Assembly: GCA_945910005.1 (NCBI GenBank)
Contig: OX246746.1
Span: forward strand, 27,737,075-27,801,074
Source: Isoperla grammatica
Taxonomy: Eukaryota; Arthropoda; Insecta; Plecoptera; Perlodidae
Direction: 5' to 3'
DNA: 64,000 nucleotides
Shown: one piece after another, positions 24,701-35,860 of the stretch
Layout of the letters: each line of letters opens with the position of its first letter
Position numbering within the stretch: the stretch's first letter is position 1
Program-made: the position numbers and the translations under genes
The notes under the pieces: model-generated
The model's input: the letters and a program-made list of their open reading frames with translations, nothing else
The model's database searches: none
What the model was told of the DNA's origin: nothing

Positions 24701-27301
24701 ATATTTTAGTCTTACGAGGATCATCGGGAGAGAAAATCCGCCACAAGAACTTATCTCCTCGGCCCGGTTCAGTATCGTGTATTGTATGTGTGTGTGTGAA
24801 CCCTTGCGACTGTCGTACGATTGGCTGGGCTGCGTTACTAGCCTTGCGACTGATCGTACGATGGCTGGGGTACTACCACTCTGTGTATAACCCTGCTTCG
24901 AACCGTAGGCCCTTGCGACTGTCGTACGGTTGGCTGGGCTGCGTTACTAGCCTTGCGACTGACCGTACGATGGCTGGGGTACTACCACTCTGTGTATAAC
25001 CCTGCTTCGAACAGTAGGCCCTTGCGACTGTCGTACGATTGGCTGGGCTGCGTTACTAGCCTTGCGACTGATCGTACGATGGCTGGGGTACTACCACTCT
25101 GTGTATATGTGTGCGTGCGTGTGAGAATGTGTATGTGTGTGAGTGTGTGTATTTATACTTTACATTGGGTAAGGAGACGAAATCGGTAGAAGACCACAAT
25201 ATATCAGATAGAAAACTTGGTTATATTTCTTACATGGTTTTTACATAGAAAAATACAAAACAAACTCTAAGTATAAAAATAAAGCTACAATGATATAATA
25301 AGTTGGCAACACGGAAAATATTCTAAGTCCAACGAAGAAAATATAATTTTCAACTGTGTTGTTGGGACTTAGACGACTTAGAGGATTTCAAGACTAGTTA
25401 TTCAGACTGGCAATACGAGAGAAAATTTCTAAGTGTTAATAACTCCGCAAAGGAATACAAAGTTCCCGGCGTGGGCTCTCAGTCGTGTACGAGCGCTACA
25501 TCGGACCAAGTCACCGGGTTAGGGTGCAGGCCAACGTATTCGAAGCTCGGAGTTGTGTGGGACCATGCGACTAGTACCCTAGACAGCAGAGGTGCTGATC
25601 CCTAGGGCTCCTATGCAACTTTTGGACGGGGACTTTCTCATGCACTTGGACGCCTGACCTGACGGGGCGCTACGCCCCACACCAACTGATTTTATCGACG
25701 CAGAGTTGCATATTAAATACCCAGCACCCGCCTGATGGGAGGGTGAGGGGGGTGTGTGCGCGCGCACCCCAGCAGTTCGTCGTCTGCTACGGGATGGCAG
25801 AGATGCGCATGCGTATGTAAATCACCGAGGTGACGCTAGATGGCGGGCGTGCGCAGTTGCTTTGAATTCCAGTGTAGCCAACTTTACATGATTTAAAAAC
25901 ATATAGCCACCTTTACACAAGAAAAGATCCCTACATGCGTGAGAACATGAATGTGGCATAAAAAACACATGGTACTTATAATCACAATAGGTTACATACA
26001 ATAGATTCTTTGGTTTACGATGTACATGATACAAACAGTACAAACAAAAAATAATATAAAACAATGCAAATCGACACGATTATCCTTGGGTGTAGCATCT
26101 CAACACTCAGACCCTCTTGAGGAAGGAATGCCTCCCTTAAGTGGTCTAGTCTACAGATACAAAACATATAAAGTTAAAAGCAGGTTGGTTGGACTCACCT
26201 TTGCCCACTCTTCTGCAAGTACATTTTTTTCTCTTGGTATGTATTTGTCTTGTGATAAGTATAATTGGATAGATATAATAAAATTAAATGATATATGCTG
26301 AGGTATATGACATAGCGGAGTCAATGTGAATACCACTTGAACTAGGCGGCCGCTGTAACAAGTGTCACACTGCCACAGTCTATTTCCGATGACAGTGCGC
26401 GAGGCGCCTAATTCAAATGGTACGTAAGGGCCATTCCCTTACAACCATATATGAATTTACAAAAAGTATCTTAGATTTTGAGTGAATACGGTAGGTACAC
26501 TAACCAGTACACTATACTTACAGTTAGCTATGCCATCTAGTGACTCTTGATTTTCACATGTGCTTAAATGATGATTGTAATCCTCAGGGTGAACGTGGTG
26601 AGTAGCGTTCCAAGGACACATAATGAGCTTGATCTTACTTTTCTGAAATCACAAAATAATAGAGTGCCGATATTTTATGTTTGACATCTAGTTTGAAGCT
26701 CCACCCCCTAGTTATGTGACCACTGCCCAGCATAACAATTAACATGATTGATTATAAATAGGTCCAGGCCTAATATAATAAGAAATGAATAATGATTGTC
26801 GGATTGTCACGGGGGTGATCACTTATAGCAATGGAGGGAAGCAGCAGGGGAGCGTCAAGCTAAGAAAATCCCAATACCAAATCAAGAAATGTGTGATACA
26901 AGAGACGAAGCTACAAGCAACTAGGCCTATCCAAAAGGAATAATTCCGATTAATAGATTTTAGCTAGGCTAACTTTTTTGACGTTTGGGCCACGGCTGGG
27001 TGTTATTTTAGTGGCTATTCTCGGTGCGCATACTCCACCAGTCTGCAGGGACCTCAACATAACCTAGTTTGACTTTAACATAAATTTCAATTAAAGAGAG
27101 ACTACTCTACTAATATTGCACAACTTTAAGCACTCAGTCAATGAAAAATGCAGTGTAGCCTTAGGCCTACAGTGAATTATTACAACTCACCTCTGCACAT
27201 TTCAACAGGTGGGCTATAAAGCGAAGAGCTTGGACCTTGTGTGACGGATTGTAGGGGCATCTTCTTAACCCGTTAGCGTTTACTTTGTATATCGGATCCA
27301 T
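21753..27301 (-). CDS. GTSF1: GTSF1/Asterix-like CHHC zinc-finger protein (piRNA pathway)
   Basis: GTSF1 proteins bind PIWI-family Argonautes and are needed for piRNA-guided silencing. Minus-strand coding exons, with agreeing phases: 27191-27301 (ATG at 27299-27301), 26522-26642, 24013-24106, about 23088-23659, 22105-22365 and 21753-21848. The first two encode two CHHC fingers, C15-x5-H21-x9-H31-x3-C35 and C46-x5-H52-x9-H62-x3-C66, each opening CPYN or CPWN. This spacing is identical to vertebrate GTSF1 as recalled. Exon 4 is acidic (AEDDVQSDDSDEGE); the last exon has a GRGRGYQ patch. The donor ending exon 4 (GTGTGT at 23086) is weak; without it the frame stops at 22984 for a 333-residue form. 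Including exons 5-6 gives over 418 residues, far above the roughly 165 of vertebrate GTSF1. A tiny terminal exon at 21691-21701 is possible. An acceptor just before the ATG suggests a 5' UTR exon upstream. Confidence 0.9.
22697..22872. mobile_element. PIF/Harbinger-type MITE in intron, TAA duplication
   Basis: The 176-bp element has ends AGGTGCATTCACAAT and ATTGTGAATGCACCT and TAA at 22694-22696 and 22873-22875. The inner part holds a second inverted pair around GGTTTAATGATTAAGA, so the whole can fold. It lies within an intron of the GTSF1-like gene. Confidence 0.88.
24321..24376 (+). repeat. (ATC)n-anchored interspersed repeat fragment
   Basis: A short CATCATCATC tract is followed by CTGTTGCCACATCCAACTCT and TTGGGTCGGCATTGAAGATA. 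The same sequence occurs inverted at 27552-27632 with a longer (GAT)n tract. Two copies with a microsatellite end suggest the 3' end of a SINE or LINE family. Confidence 0.6.
24801..25108. repeat. 109-bp tandem repeat, about 2.8 copies
   Basis: Units start at 24801, 24910 and 25019 with CCCTTGCGACTGTCGTACG. Each unit contains an internal half-repeat, CTTGCGACTG(T/A)TCGTACGAT followed by GGCTGGG. Only a few substitutions separate the copies. The array is flanked by (TG)n tracts and lies in an intron of the GTSF1-like gene. Confidence 0.92.
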
Positions 27302-27551
27302 CTGTTAACAAAAATAACGAATAACAGCAGTGGTTCTCAACCTTTGAAGTTAGTTTAACACAATACAACTCACTTGGTTTCGTCAGTTTAAATTAACAGG
27401 AACTGTACTTGTTTTTTTAGAAACCTGTGTAACCTAGCCTAGGTCTGGCCTATATGTATAGCAGGCAGTAGGCCCTACCCTACCCATCCAATGGTCCTGC
27501 AGTCCTGCTATACCAATTAGGCAATTATAATATTTTAAGTTTCATGAACAG

Positions 27552-27598
27552 GAGCTTATCTTCAATGCCGACCCAATGCAGAGTTGGACGTGGCAACA

Positions 27599-27632
<34 letters not shown>
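27552..27632 (-). repeat. inverted copy of the (ATC)n-anchored repeat with (GAT)n tract
   Basis: Reading the minus strand gives the same TTGCCAC-TCCAACTCTG and TTGGGTCGGCATTGAAGATA blocks as 24321-24376. On the plus strand it ends in about 11 GAT units (27599-27632). Confidence 0.65.
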
Positions 27633-27636
<4 letters not shown>

Positions 27637-27660
27637 GGGGCATTTTAACGAGTCGCTCCT

Positions 27661-27921
27661 TTGATTAGGTACAACATCAGCAACAACAAGAGAGAATACA
27701 AAAATGCAGCCGTCAAGCTATTCCTGGATGAGGAAGGCATCGAACTGCAACTCACCGTGCCGTACTCCTCTCAGCGAAATGGAGTACTGGTAGCAGAAAG
27801 GAAAAACCGCTCCCTGACGGAAATGGCAAGATGCAAGCTACTTGATGCAGCCTTCCGGACAAATATTGGGGAGAAACAGTCGTCATCGCAAACTACCCTA
27901 TCTACCTACAGAACCGCCTAG
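27661..27921 (+). pseudogene. Ty1/Copia integrase fragment
   Basis: The frame reads YKNAAVKLFLDEEGIELQLT, then VPYSSQRNGV and ERKNRSLTEMAR. This is the end of the Copia integrase core, where NGVAERKNR-type sequence carries the catalytic Glu. The upstream core and the rest of pol are absent, and the frame stops at 27919-27921. It is an isolated remnant upstream of the GTSF1-like start codon. Confidence 0.8.
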
Positions 27922-28496
27922 GCCTACCCAGCAAGTCGACTGAGAAAACCCCTTACAAACTGTGATGCAGGAAACCCAATGTTTCGGGTTTTCGGAAGCA
28001 AAGTCTTCTAGGAACAAAATATTATATCTCAAATCTTAGGAACGTTGTGTAAACCGACCTTTAATCGCTAACTTGGTAAATGTAGGCCTTACACATTGGG
28101 TGTCCGCTCGGAAAGTGATCAAACAAGTTTTCTAGTGAAATGTACTGAAAGAAGTGATAAGGAAAAGTGTCCAAAGTAGTGAAAATCTGTGGAATGATGA
28201 GTGGAAGTGGTAGAAATGTCGTGAAATACGTCAAAAGGGCGGCCATTAGTAGCAGGCTTGTTTGACATGAAACAAGTGTTACCAACCGTTGAAAGAACCC
28301 TAACGTGGTTAGGGAGATGTAACCCCTCCCCTCACCCTGAACTACACGTTGGTAGACCTGTCACCGGCAGCAAAAGCATCATTAAACGTAAACACCAAGC
28401 CAGACCCTCTTTTATATCGTCGATAAATGTAGTTTATAATGTTTTAGCGGACAGAAAACCTTGTTTGGGCAAATAGGCCCTATTAGATATTCTTCT

Positions 28497-29623
28497 GGGT
28501 ATTTGGGGAATGAATGTGAAATATTTTTTTTCAAAGAAATTTAACAAAAATCTTTTTTTTATGTTACCTGTTACTGTATCTTTCCAATTATGAAAGGCAC
28601 ATGCTTCAAATACTACATATTATTTATGTTTTAAATCAATTATCAATTTAATTACATGTTGAATTGGCTAGAGCCTATAGCGGAGTTCACACACATTTGC
28701 TAAGGATAAGGATAGTGATTAAGAGCTAGCGCCTAGACGTTCCGGTTCACACGCAGGAACTAGAATAACGAATGTGTATGATCTTCAAGAAAAGGATAGG
28801 CCTACGGGAAGGCCTATCTTATTAATAATAATATTTAATAATATTAATAAATTAGTTAATAATAGCTTTAGCTTATATTACATCAGTAGTTTTTATTATA
28901 TTGGTTTTCGCAAAAAGACATCCTAGCTTCTGATTGGATGGACCTGATTCTGGATAAGGATATGGCTGGAAGTTAATTAAAAGCGCTAGTCGTTAGCGAT
29001 GTCCTTTCGTGTGAACGCCTACACGCATTTCCGTATGTTCAACTTCCAGTCATAATCCTTAGCAAAGTGTCTGAACCGGCCTTATGTCTATGCACGCCAT
29101 TCACCAATTAGCAACATGCACACAGCCTACTGGATGCTACAATCAGCTGTTCTACGTTGCTTCAGTAGCCAACGTATGAAATGAAACCGAATATCGCCCG
29201 CAAACTTGAAGAAGGGGTAATTTATTTTTTGCGGATAAATTTATTTTAAAATAATAACCCCTTCTTCAAATTACCCCTTCTTCAAATTTGAAGAAGGGGT
29301 AATTTATCGAAAATACTGTGATTATTATACAGTAACTTGTGTTTAAGTTGGTGCATCTGCTGATAACAAAGAACCAAAGCACTTATTTTGCTGCAGAGAT
29401 ATTTCTCTTCATCCTAGTGTTGAACAATGGCGAATGGCGTGCATAGGCCTAGGCATAGGCTCTAGCCAATTCAACAGAATTAAATTGATTTAAAACATAA
29501 ATATGTACTTTTTGAAGCATGCGCCTTACATAATTGGAAAGATACAGTAACAGGTAACATAAAAAAGTGATTTTTGTTAAATTTCATTGAAAAAAAAAAG
29601 TCACATTCATTCCCCAAATACCC
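28497..29623. mobile_element. element with about 180-bp inverted-repeat arms
   Basis: The left arm, 28497-28680, starts GGGTATTTGGGGAATGAATG. It is matched in reverse complement by 29440-29623 with scattered substitutions and small indels. Both arms share TGTTACCTGTTACTGTATCT and GAATTGGCTAGAGCCTAT. The left arm is interrupted by the MITE at 28683-29084 and continues beyond it (TATGCACGCCATTC). No transposase is present, so this is a foldback-type element. Confidence 0.75.
28683..29084. mobile_element. MITE nested in an inverted-repeat arm
   Basis: The ends GTTCACACACATTTGCTAAG and CTTAGCAAAGTGTCTGAAC are imperfect inverted repeats about 25-30 bp long. Inside, GGTTCACACGCAGG and CGTGTGAACGCC form a second inverted pair. 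The exact target duplication is unclear (TA or TTA). It splits the left arm of the 28497-29623 element. Confidence 0.65.
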
Positions 29624-30140
29624 CTTCTACTTAAATGTAAGAGTACTTACTGTTTATAACAGATACACGTACTATAATGCCTCTAGCAATACTAACTAAC
29701 ATATACTCCATTTTAACTAAAGTTGATTTCTCCAATATCGTTTTCAAGACACTTGTGAAAAGAATTTGGCAGAATTTTCTGTTCTGCTGGGCTCTGCATC
29801 TGAAACCTGAACCCATCTTTGGGGCCGCCCATAAATGATGTCACACTATTTGGGGGGGGGGGGGGGGGGGGGGGTGGTCTTCAACTTGTGACAATATGTG
29901 ACAGGGGGGGGGTCAGTCGTTCTGTGACATCCATGCATGCACTGCATAAAATGCTAGTGCAGATTCTTTTTCAGTATTTTACATTTTTCAAAATCCCGCA
30001 ATTTCACGCATTTCCAAAACTGGTTTTTAGCCATCACGCGCCACTTGCTGAGTTTCGCCATGGACGAATGCTTTTTAAACATATTTTTGGAATAGTTATT
30101 GCGGATTTTTTCCGACCAGAAATTATCAACTTCTTCTTGT
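29616..30140. repeat. dispersed repeat, first copy (pairs with 35402-35860)
   Basis: From AAATACCCCTTCTACTTAAA onward this matches 35402 onward in the same orientation for over 400 bp, including ATGATGTCACACTATTTG and the following G run (23 nt, 29852-29874). Similarity ends near 30070. The nested element that begins GGGGCCGCCCATAAATGATG at 29820 has no right end here. Confidence 0.8.
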
Positions 30141-30239
30141 GACCTGGGTCTGCCATTTCAGTTTTCAAGAGGTGCAAAATTAGGCCGGTCTTAGAGGTAA
30201 TACCAAAAAAAGACAGGACCTCTTGTGAATCCAGGCCCA

Positions 30240-31095
30240 GAAGACTAAGCTTCGTTATAGGGTAGCCCTACAAAACCATTAGCCTTGAAGGCTAGGCTTA
30301 GCCTTCTCAGCTCAGCCTTCCTTAGGTCTTGGTCTTCCTAGGCCTAGCCTTTTTAGCCGTAGTCTAGAAGGCTAGTCCTAGGTAGGCTAGGCTTATGCCT
30401 AGGAATGCTAGGCTAGGTCTAAGAACGCAGCCCTAGGTAAGCTTAACATTAGAAGGCTAGCCCTAGGAAGGCTGCAGGGCTAGGTTTAAGAAAGCAAGGC
30501 CTACCCTTCAAAGCTAATGGTTTTCTGGGGATATAGCCTTCCGAAGCCTAGCCTTCTGGTGTTTATCCTAAGGCTAGTCTTCCTATATCTAGCCTAGAAA
30601 GCATCTTACCTAGGGCTAGCCTTCTAGGCCTAGGCCTCAGCATGCTTGTAGAGAGGTTTCGCTAGGTCTATAGAAACGCTTAACTCTAGAAAGAAAGGAT
30701 AAACCCTAGAAAGAAAGGCTAAACCCTAGAAAGAAAGACTCAACCCTAGAAAGAAAGTCTAAACCCTAAAAAGAAAGTCTAAACCCTAAAAAGAAATGCT
30801 AAATCCTAGAAGGCTAGGCCTACCCTAGGTAGGTCAAGAAAGGCTTGGCTAGTTTATAATCATGAATAAGCGGCTATCAAATAGGCCTATAGGCCTACTC
30901 CACATTTCACTTACATGTTTGAGAAATTATGTCTCACATTTAACAGCTTTCTCAAGGTCTAGGCCTAGGTTTCTAAGCTATTGCCTAGGAAGCCTATGTC
31001 CAGGAAGGCTACCTACCTAGGCCTAGGCCTAGGCCTAGGCCAGGCCAAAGAAAGCATATGCCTAGAAGCCTGTCCTAGCCTAGGCCTAGGCTAAA
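30240..31095. repeat. AGGCCTA / CTAGAAGGCTA-rich low-complexity block
   Basis: About 850 bp are built from variants of AGGCTAG, CCTAGGCCTAGG and TAGAAGGCTAG in both orientations. A sub-array at 30681-30800 repeats AAACCCTAGAAAGAAAG about seven times with a period near 20 bp. There is no coding frame. Confidence 0.8.
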
Positions 31096-31229
31096 CCTTG
31101 AGAATAACAATCAATGTCTCCAACATAGCTCAAATGTGAAGTATATTTTAAAGCCACTTATTTTATGATATAAAATCAAAAAGCCTAGGATTGGTGTAGT
31201 AGGCCTAGACTCGGCAGTATCATTATCCA

Positions 31230-31917
31230 TAAGGTGACCAGACGTACCGGTTTGACCGGTACAGTACCGTTTTCCGAACCCTTGTGCCGGTGTCCCGAAA
31301 GATTAATGAAAATGACGTATTTGTACCGGTTTGTAATTTGAGAAAAGAAATGTCCCGGTATTCTGTAAAGTTAAATAAATGTATCAGACAATAAACATTG
31401 GCATTATAGAATCTTCCACTTTTGGAAGTTTCTACTTTCCCCAATTATCTCAGTAACATAATATCATTCATTAAATTTAAATCATTTGTCTTTGTTTTGT
31501 GATAATCACTAATCAGAAATCAAAATGTACTAAACAATAATCATGGAACTGCATTTACCTACATGCATGTATTCTTTCAATGTAAAGACAATGTCTATTA
31601 AAATTTCAAGGATGCACATTGTAAAAATTAAATAAATTTTCATTTTTCAATGAAATGCATTCATTTTATTTGATGATTGCCTGCACTTGACTTGCCCTTG
31701 CATGAATACTCTACTCTGCCTCACCCATATATCAAATAAAAATTATCTTCAGGAATCATGTCAGGCAGCTGTTTTTTTTTTAGCATTTTGACGAATTTAT
31801 ACCTTCAAAAAAATTTCGCCTCCGGCGGCTGGGGCTTCGCCCCAGACCCCTGTGTGTGCGGACTAAAGTTTGTCCCGGTTTGTTACCTTCAAAATATGGT
31901 CACCTTAATTATCCAAC
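31230..31917. mobile_element. hAT element, 8-bp duplication ATTATCCA
   Basis: The ends TAAGGTGACCAGA and GGTCACCTTA are flanked by ATTATCCA at 31222-31229 and 31918-31925. Both ends contain copies of GTACCGG or TGTCCCGG. The right part holds GCCTCCGGCGGCTGGGGC, also present in the 16611-17055 element. The short internal frames resemble no known transposase. Confidence 0.88.
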
Positions 31918-32282
31918 ATTATCATGCTGGCATCCATTAGCTTCTAATATGTAACGGCGGCCGTTTGTCTAGGCCTAGGGCCTATACCACGGCTAGGATT
32001 CAGTTCGAGAGTTAATTTTGGTTGTAAGTTTCTGTGACATGAAATGCAAATTTAAAAAGTTCATTTCCTATATTGCGTATTCACTATAAATACAAAATAT
32101 TCAAGTAACAGCGCTATTGAAAGCTAGGCCTACGCCTAGGCTATATTTTAGAGACAAGGCCCTACATGAAGTTGTTTCTGAATGCAAATATTCACAAGGA
32201 TTTCCGACTTACCAATCGCGTCTTGTTGAAGGCTTAGTTATATAAAGCGGCTGTTCTTTAAAACGAACTAAAATGTTTAATG

Positions 32283-33093
32283 CAGTGTTGCCAGATTTTC
32301 AAAGTGAAATTATTTACCCAAGAGTCAAAATTATTGTACTTTTAATAAAATTATGGTACATAATAATTCTGAAATATGACACAAATTATGGTATTTATTT
32401 ACTTGTATTTACATCGTATTTTTATATACAGAGCGTTGTCGAACCAGATTTGTATAGACAACGCGGAAACAAACCATCTTTATTGGCCAGATTACTAACC
32501 ATCGCGAGAACATTTTTAATACACATTAATAATACATCATGGATGCGTTTCTAGATGCAAATTGTTGCATCACTCTTATAGCTTATAAAACACATATAAT
32601 ATAGGCAATCTAATGATTGTAAATATAGAACAAAATAATACATGATTATATAATGAGATCTTGATAGCACTAAAATAATTAAAGGTTCTGTACATTATGA
32701 TATGTGCTAAATAGTATACATGTTTTGTGAGTCTTTTGACGCATTGTACGCATTGACATTGCCCGTATGTTTACCAGCCAGCCGGTGAACAATGAACGTC
32801 CACTGTCAAGTCTCCGCGGGTCAGGTTCGACCGTTCGAATACATACATTCCAATGACAACCACAGGCAGGCGCAAGTGCGATTATCAGTCAAAAAACACC
32901 GGAAACGGAAGTTCGATTTTTAAATATTGCCAATTTGTTCAAATTTAAATTTATTGTACGATTTAACCAAAACTATGGTACAAAAGATAAAATATGGTAC
33001 ATTTTAGCACTATGGTACGGTCACTATTTACTAAGGTACAGTAGATCACTTTATGGTACGTTTTCCATAATTATGGTACGTCTGGCAACACTG
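32283..33093. mobile_element. hAT element, 8-bp duplication GTTTAATG
   Basis: The ends CAGTGTTGCCAGA and TCTGGCAACACTG are flanked by GTTTAATG at 32275-32282 and 33094-33101. Subterminal TATGGTAC motifs repeat at least six times near the right end and in reverse near the left, as expected of transposase-binding sites. No transposase frame is present. Confidence 0.9.
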
Positions 33094-33831
33094 GTTTAAT
33101 GTGTAACTTATTAGGAAGTAGTTGATAAAAAAATGTTTCTAAAAGATTCGTAGAACCGTCTCGAACGTATCACGGCTTGGAACAAAGCTTCGGACCTGCC
33201 GCTGCGTGCTAAACTAAGCACCAGTATGGTGTTGGTAACAAAATGTCACCAACATAAAAAAATATATTATCTTTATTTTTCGTGTCGATTTATCAGTTGT
33301 TTGTTACATCTTAGTATATCGTCATTAGCGGCTTGTATGTAGAACATAATATGTAAAATCTAAAGAATATTGGTTAGCAATGTGCAATCAATAAAAACAC
33401 ATTTTCTTTAACAGAATTTGCGTAGCAGGGGTTTGTCCTAGTTACTTCCGTGAATCTCCTAGCGGCGGTTCCGTTTACCTTATTTGTTGGAGTTTGGTGG
33501 CTCGCCGCTAGGGGAATACGGTGCTCGGTCTTTTATTCCCCGGAGTAGGCGGGAGATTTAAAGGCATGCTTCTTTGTCCAACACAACCAGTGTAAATTGT
33601 ACGAAAAATGCGCTTTACTGTCCGGATGTACTTTTACTGGGTGTATGGTAGTGGAGTCCGATAAATAATACATTTGTATTTATTGTCTACCTACTCAGTT
33701 ACAAGTACTGACTTCCAGTGAGGGACATTTATACTATTTATTAAGTGCATCGTTGCTATGACAGCTCCAAAGTCACCGTTTACGTGTACACCTGAATAAT
33801 ATAGATTAAAGCCAAGTTTGCAAATAAGAAA

Positions 33832-33915
33832 CCCCCAGCCTGAACCGGAAATCGAACACTGGACCGTCTGTATTGGAAACAGAGTGAAACCAACTAGACC
33901 AATGGTTGCAGCTTT
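33832..33915 (-). repeat. tRNA-like SINE head, minus strand
   Basis: The minus strand has TGGTCTAGTTGGTTTCACT (A-box-like), a CTGT-TTCCAAT-ACAG anticodon-arm hairpin, and GTTCGATTTCC (B-box-like). The loop is identical to that of the SINE head at 14763, and the 3' flank GGTTCAGGC is close to its CTTCAGGC. The acceptor stem does not pair. Confidence 0.55.
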
Positions 33916-34734
33916 CAATAATTAAAACTGGCGTACCACTTTGACACCGGCTTCGACAATAGGTGTAGGGGTGTAAACCTATCGAGGGTAAATATAAATT
34001 ATTAGTGCCATGTTTTGACTCGTGTACTAAGATGATATTTTTTATCCGGACTACATTATTCAAAGATGATGATGACAACACTGGAATAATAAACAATGCA
34101 ATGAATATGCATTTTCATCAATTATGGTAATTGTATTATTTATTGTTTACCGTAACTATTTAAACTTAAATGTACTTGGGTATAGATTTGAGATCCCTAA
34201 CATTATTTTCGGAACGTGTCTCAAAATTATTTGTATTTTTCCACCACCTAGGACTAGGATATGAAGTTTATAATTATATAGATTTAGGTTTGGTTTGGAT
34301 AGAATTGTCTTCTACAAGCCCCAGACTCTGAGCTAGGCCCGTGGGGCTAAATTATAAATATCACCCAAATTTGGATGTAAAAATACAACCGGAGTATATT
34401 TTGTCCAGGCTTGTAATCTTACAATTTTTACCTCGATTTCCTGCTTTCTCACGCCCATACTACGTACACCTGGTAGAAACTTGTGGTTTGTCAGACAAAT
34501 ACAGTTCAGTTTTATACGAGACAGATGCGCAGCTTGAGCTATTCATCTATTCAGACGCGTTGGCACATTGGGGCAAAGGAGAAGTGTTTTCAAGGTAATC
34601 CTACGTTATACGTTGACATATCACTCCAATTTCGCATCTTTCATTTAATATTGTAACTACTAGATTTGTTGGTCGGTACATTTTCAATTATATTATTGTA
34701 TTGGTCTACAAGTAAATCCGTTATACTTGTAAGT

Positions 34735-35030
34735 CAGCAATTGGCAAAGAGGGTTTTATGTAAGGGAAGGCTCTAAATAAATAAATACAAGCTATGTGAG
34801 TGAGCAAAGCAAGGGATGGTTTAATGCTAGGCTTTATTCTTTAAGTAAATATAAACTGGTACGTGAGCAAAGCAAGGAAGCGAGGGTTTATGTTAGGCTC
34901 CAAGTAAATATAAACTGGATGTGAGCAAAGCAAAGGGATGGTTTAATGTTAGATCCAATTAGGCCTAAATATGTAACTGGTATGTGAATAAATCAAGGGT
35001 TGGGCTTGTGTTGGGTTCCACTTTTAATGC
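34735..35030. repeat. degenerate tandem repeat, about 60-bp period
   Basis: GTGAGCAAAGCAAGG-like units occur at about 34801, 34864, 34922 and 34983, each followed by a GGTTTAATGTTAGG-like segment and AAATATAAACTGG. There are four to five diverged copies. Confidence 0.65.
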
Positions 35031-35139
35031 CTAACCAGCAGTGGGGTACTAATGGAGAAGGGGAGATTTTTGGCTTAAAGACTCTTAGCCGCCCCTCTCC
35101 CCATACCGAAAAAGTCAGAAGACATACATTTTATAATGA

Positions 35140-35140
35140 A

Positions 35141-35191
<51 letters not shown>
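35140..35191. repeat. (ATT)n microsatellite
   Basis: About 17 perfect ATT units. Confidence 0.95.
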
Positions 35192-35192
<1 letters not shown>

Positions 35193-35401
35193 GCTTTAGT
35201 ATACTAATTACACACACTATAATATACACACACACTGCAATATTATATACACTATTTCTGAACCAAGTTTGGTTATTTGGAAGTCAATCCACCGCTACTC
35301 AATATATCATCTGATTATTATACAACCTAGTGTTAGACGCAAGGGATGGCCTGGCAAGCAATTGTGCACGAAAGGGAAATGGGGGACTTTTGGGCTAATA
35401 C

Positions 35402-35860
35402 CTAAATACCCCTTCTACTTAAATGTAAGAGTACTTACCGCTTATAACACATACACGTACTATAATGCCTCTAGCAATACTAACTAACATATACTCCATT
35501 TAAACTAAAATTGATTTCTCCAATATCGTTTTCAAGACACTTGTGAAAAGAATTTGACAGAATTTTCTGTTCTGCTGGGCTCTGCATCTGAAACCTGAAC
35601 CCATCTTTGGGGCCGTCCAAAAATGATGTCACACTATTTGGGGGGGGGGGGGGGTGGTCTTCAACTTGTGACAATATGTGACAGGGGGGGGTCAGTCTTC
35701 TGAGACATCCATGCATGCACTTCATATAATGCCATTTTTTAGTGCAGATTCTTTTTCAGTATTTTACATTTTTCAAAATCCCGCAATTTCACGCATTTCC
35801 AAAACTGGTTTTTAGCCACTATAACGCGCCACTTGCTGAGTTTCACCATGGACGAATGAC
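35402..35860. repeat. dispersed repeat, second copy (pairs with 29616-30140)
   Basis: It begins AAATACCCCTTCTACTTAAA and matches the first copy closely through the G run (35640-35654, 15 nt here against 23 nt). Both copies carry the same nested element beginning GGGGCCGTCC, so nesting preceded duplication or dispersal of the larger unit. Confidence 0.8.

Larger units (their letters stand above)
24107..26521 (-). other. large intron of the GTSF1-like gene filled with repeats
   Basis: Between the exons ending at 26522 and starting at 24106 lies about 2.4 kb without coding signal. It holds the (ATC)n-anchored repeat at 24321-24376, the 109-bp tandem array at 24801-25108 with flanking (TG)n, and GC-rich DNA at 25440-25870. 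The block from TGTAGCGGACC (24655) to CCCTTACA (26440) has TG/CA ends like an LTR, but no duplication was found. Confidence 0.55.

Noticed and set aside
24655..26440. Solo LTR within the intron of the GTSF1-like gene
   Set aside because: The ends are TG and CA, but no duplication, partner copy or promoter order could be shown.
30681..30800. AAACCCTAGAAAGAAAG units considered as telomeric repeats
   Set aside because: The CCCTA part resembles a telomere unit, but the period is near 20 bp and the block sits in AGGCCTA-rich internal sequence.
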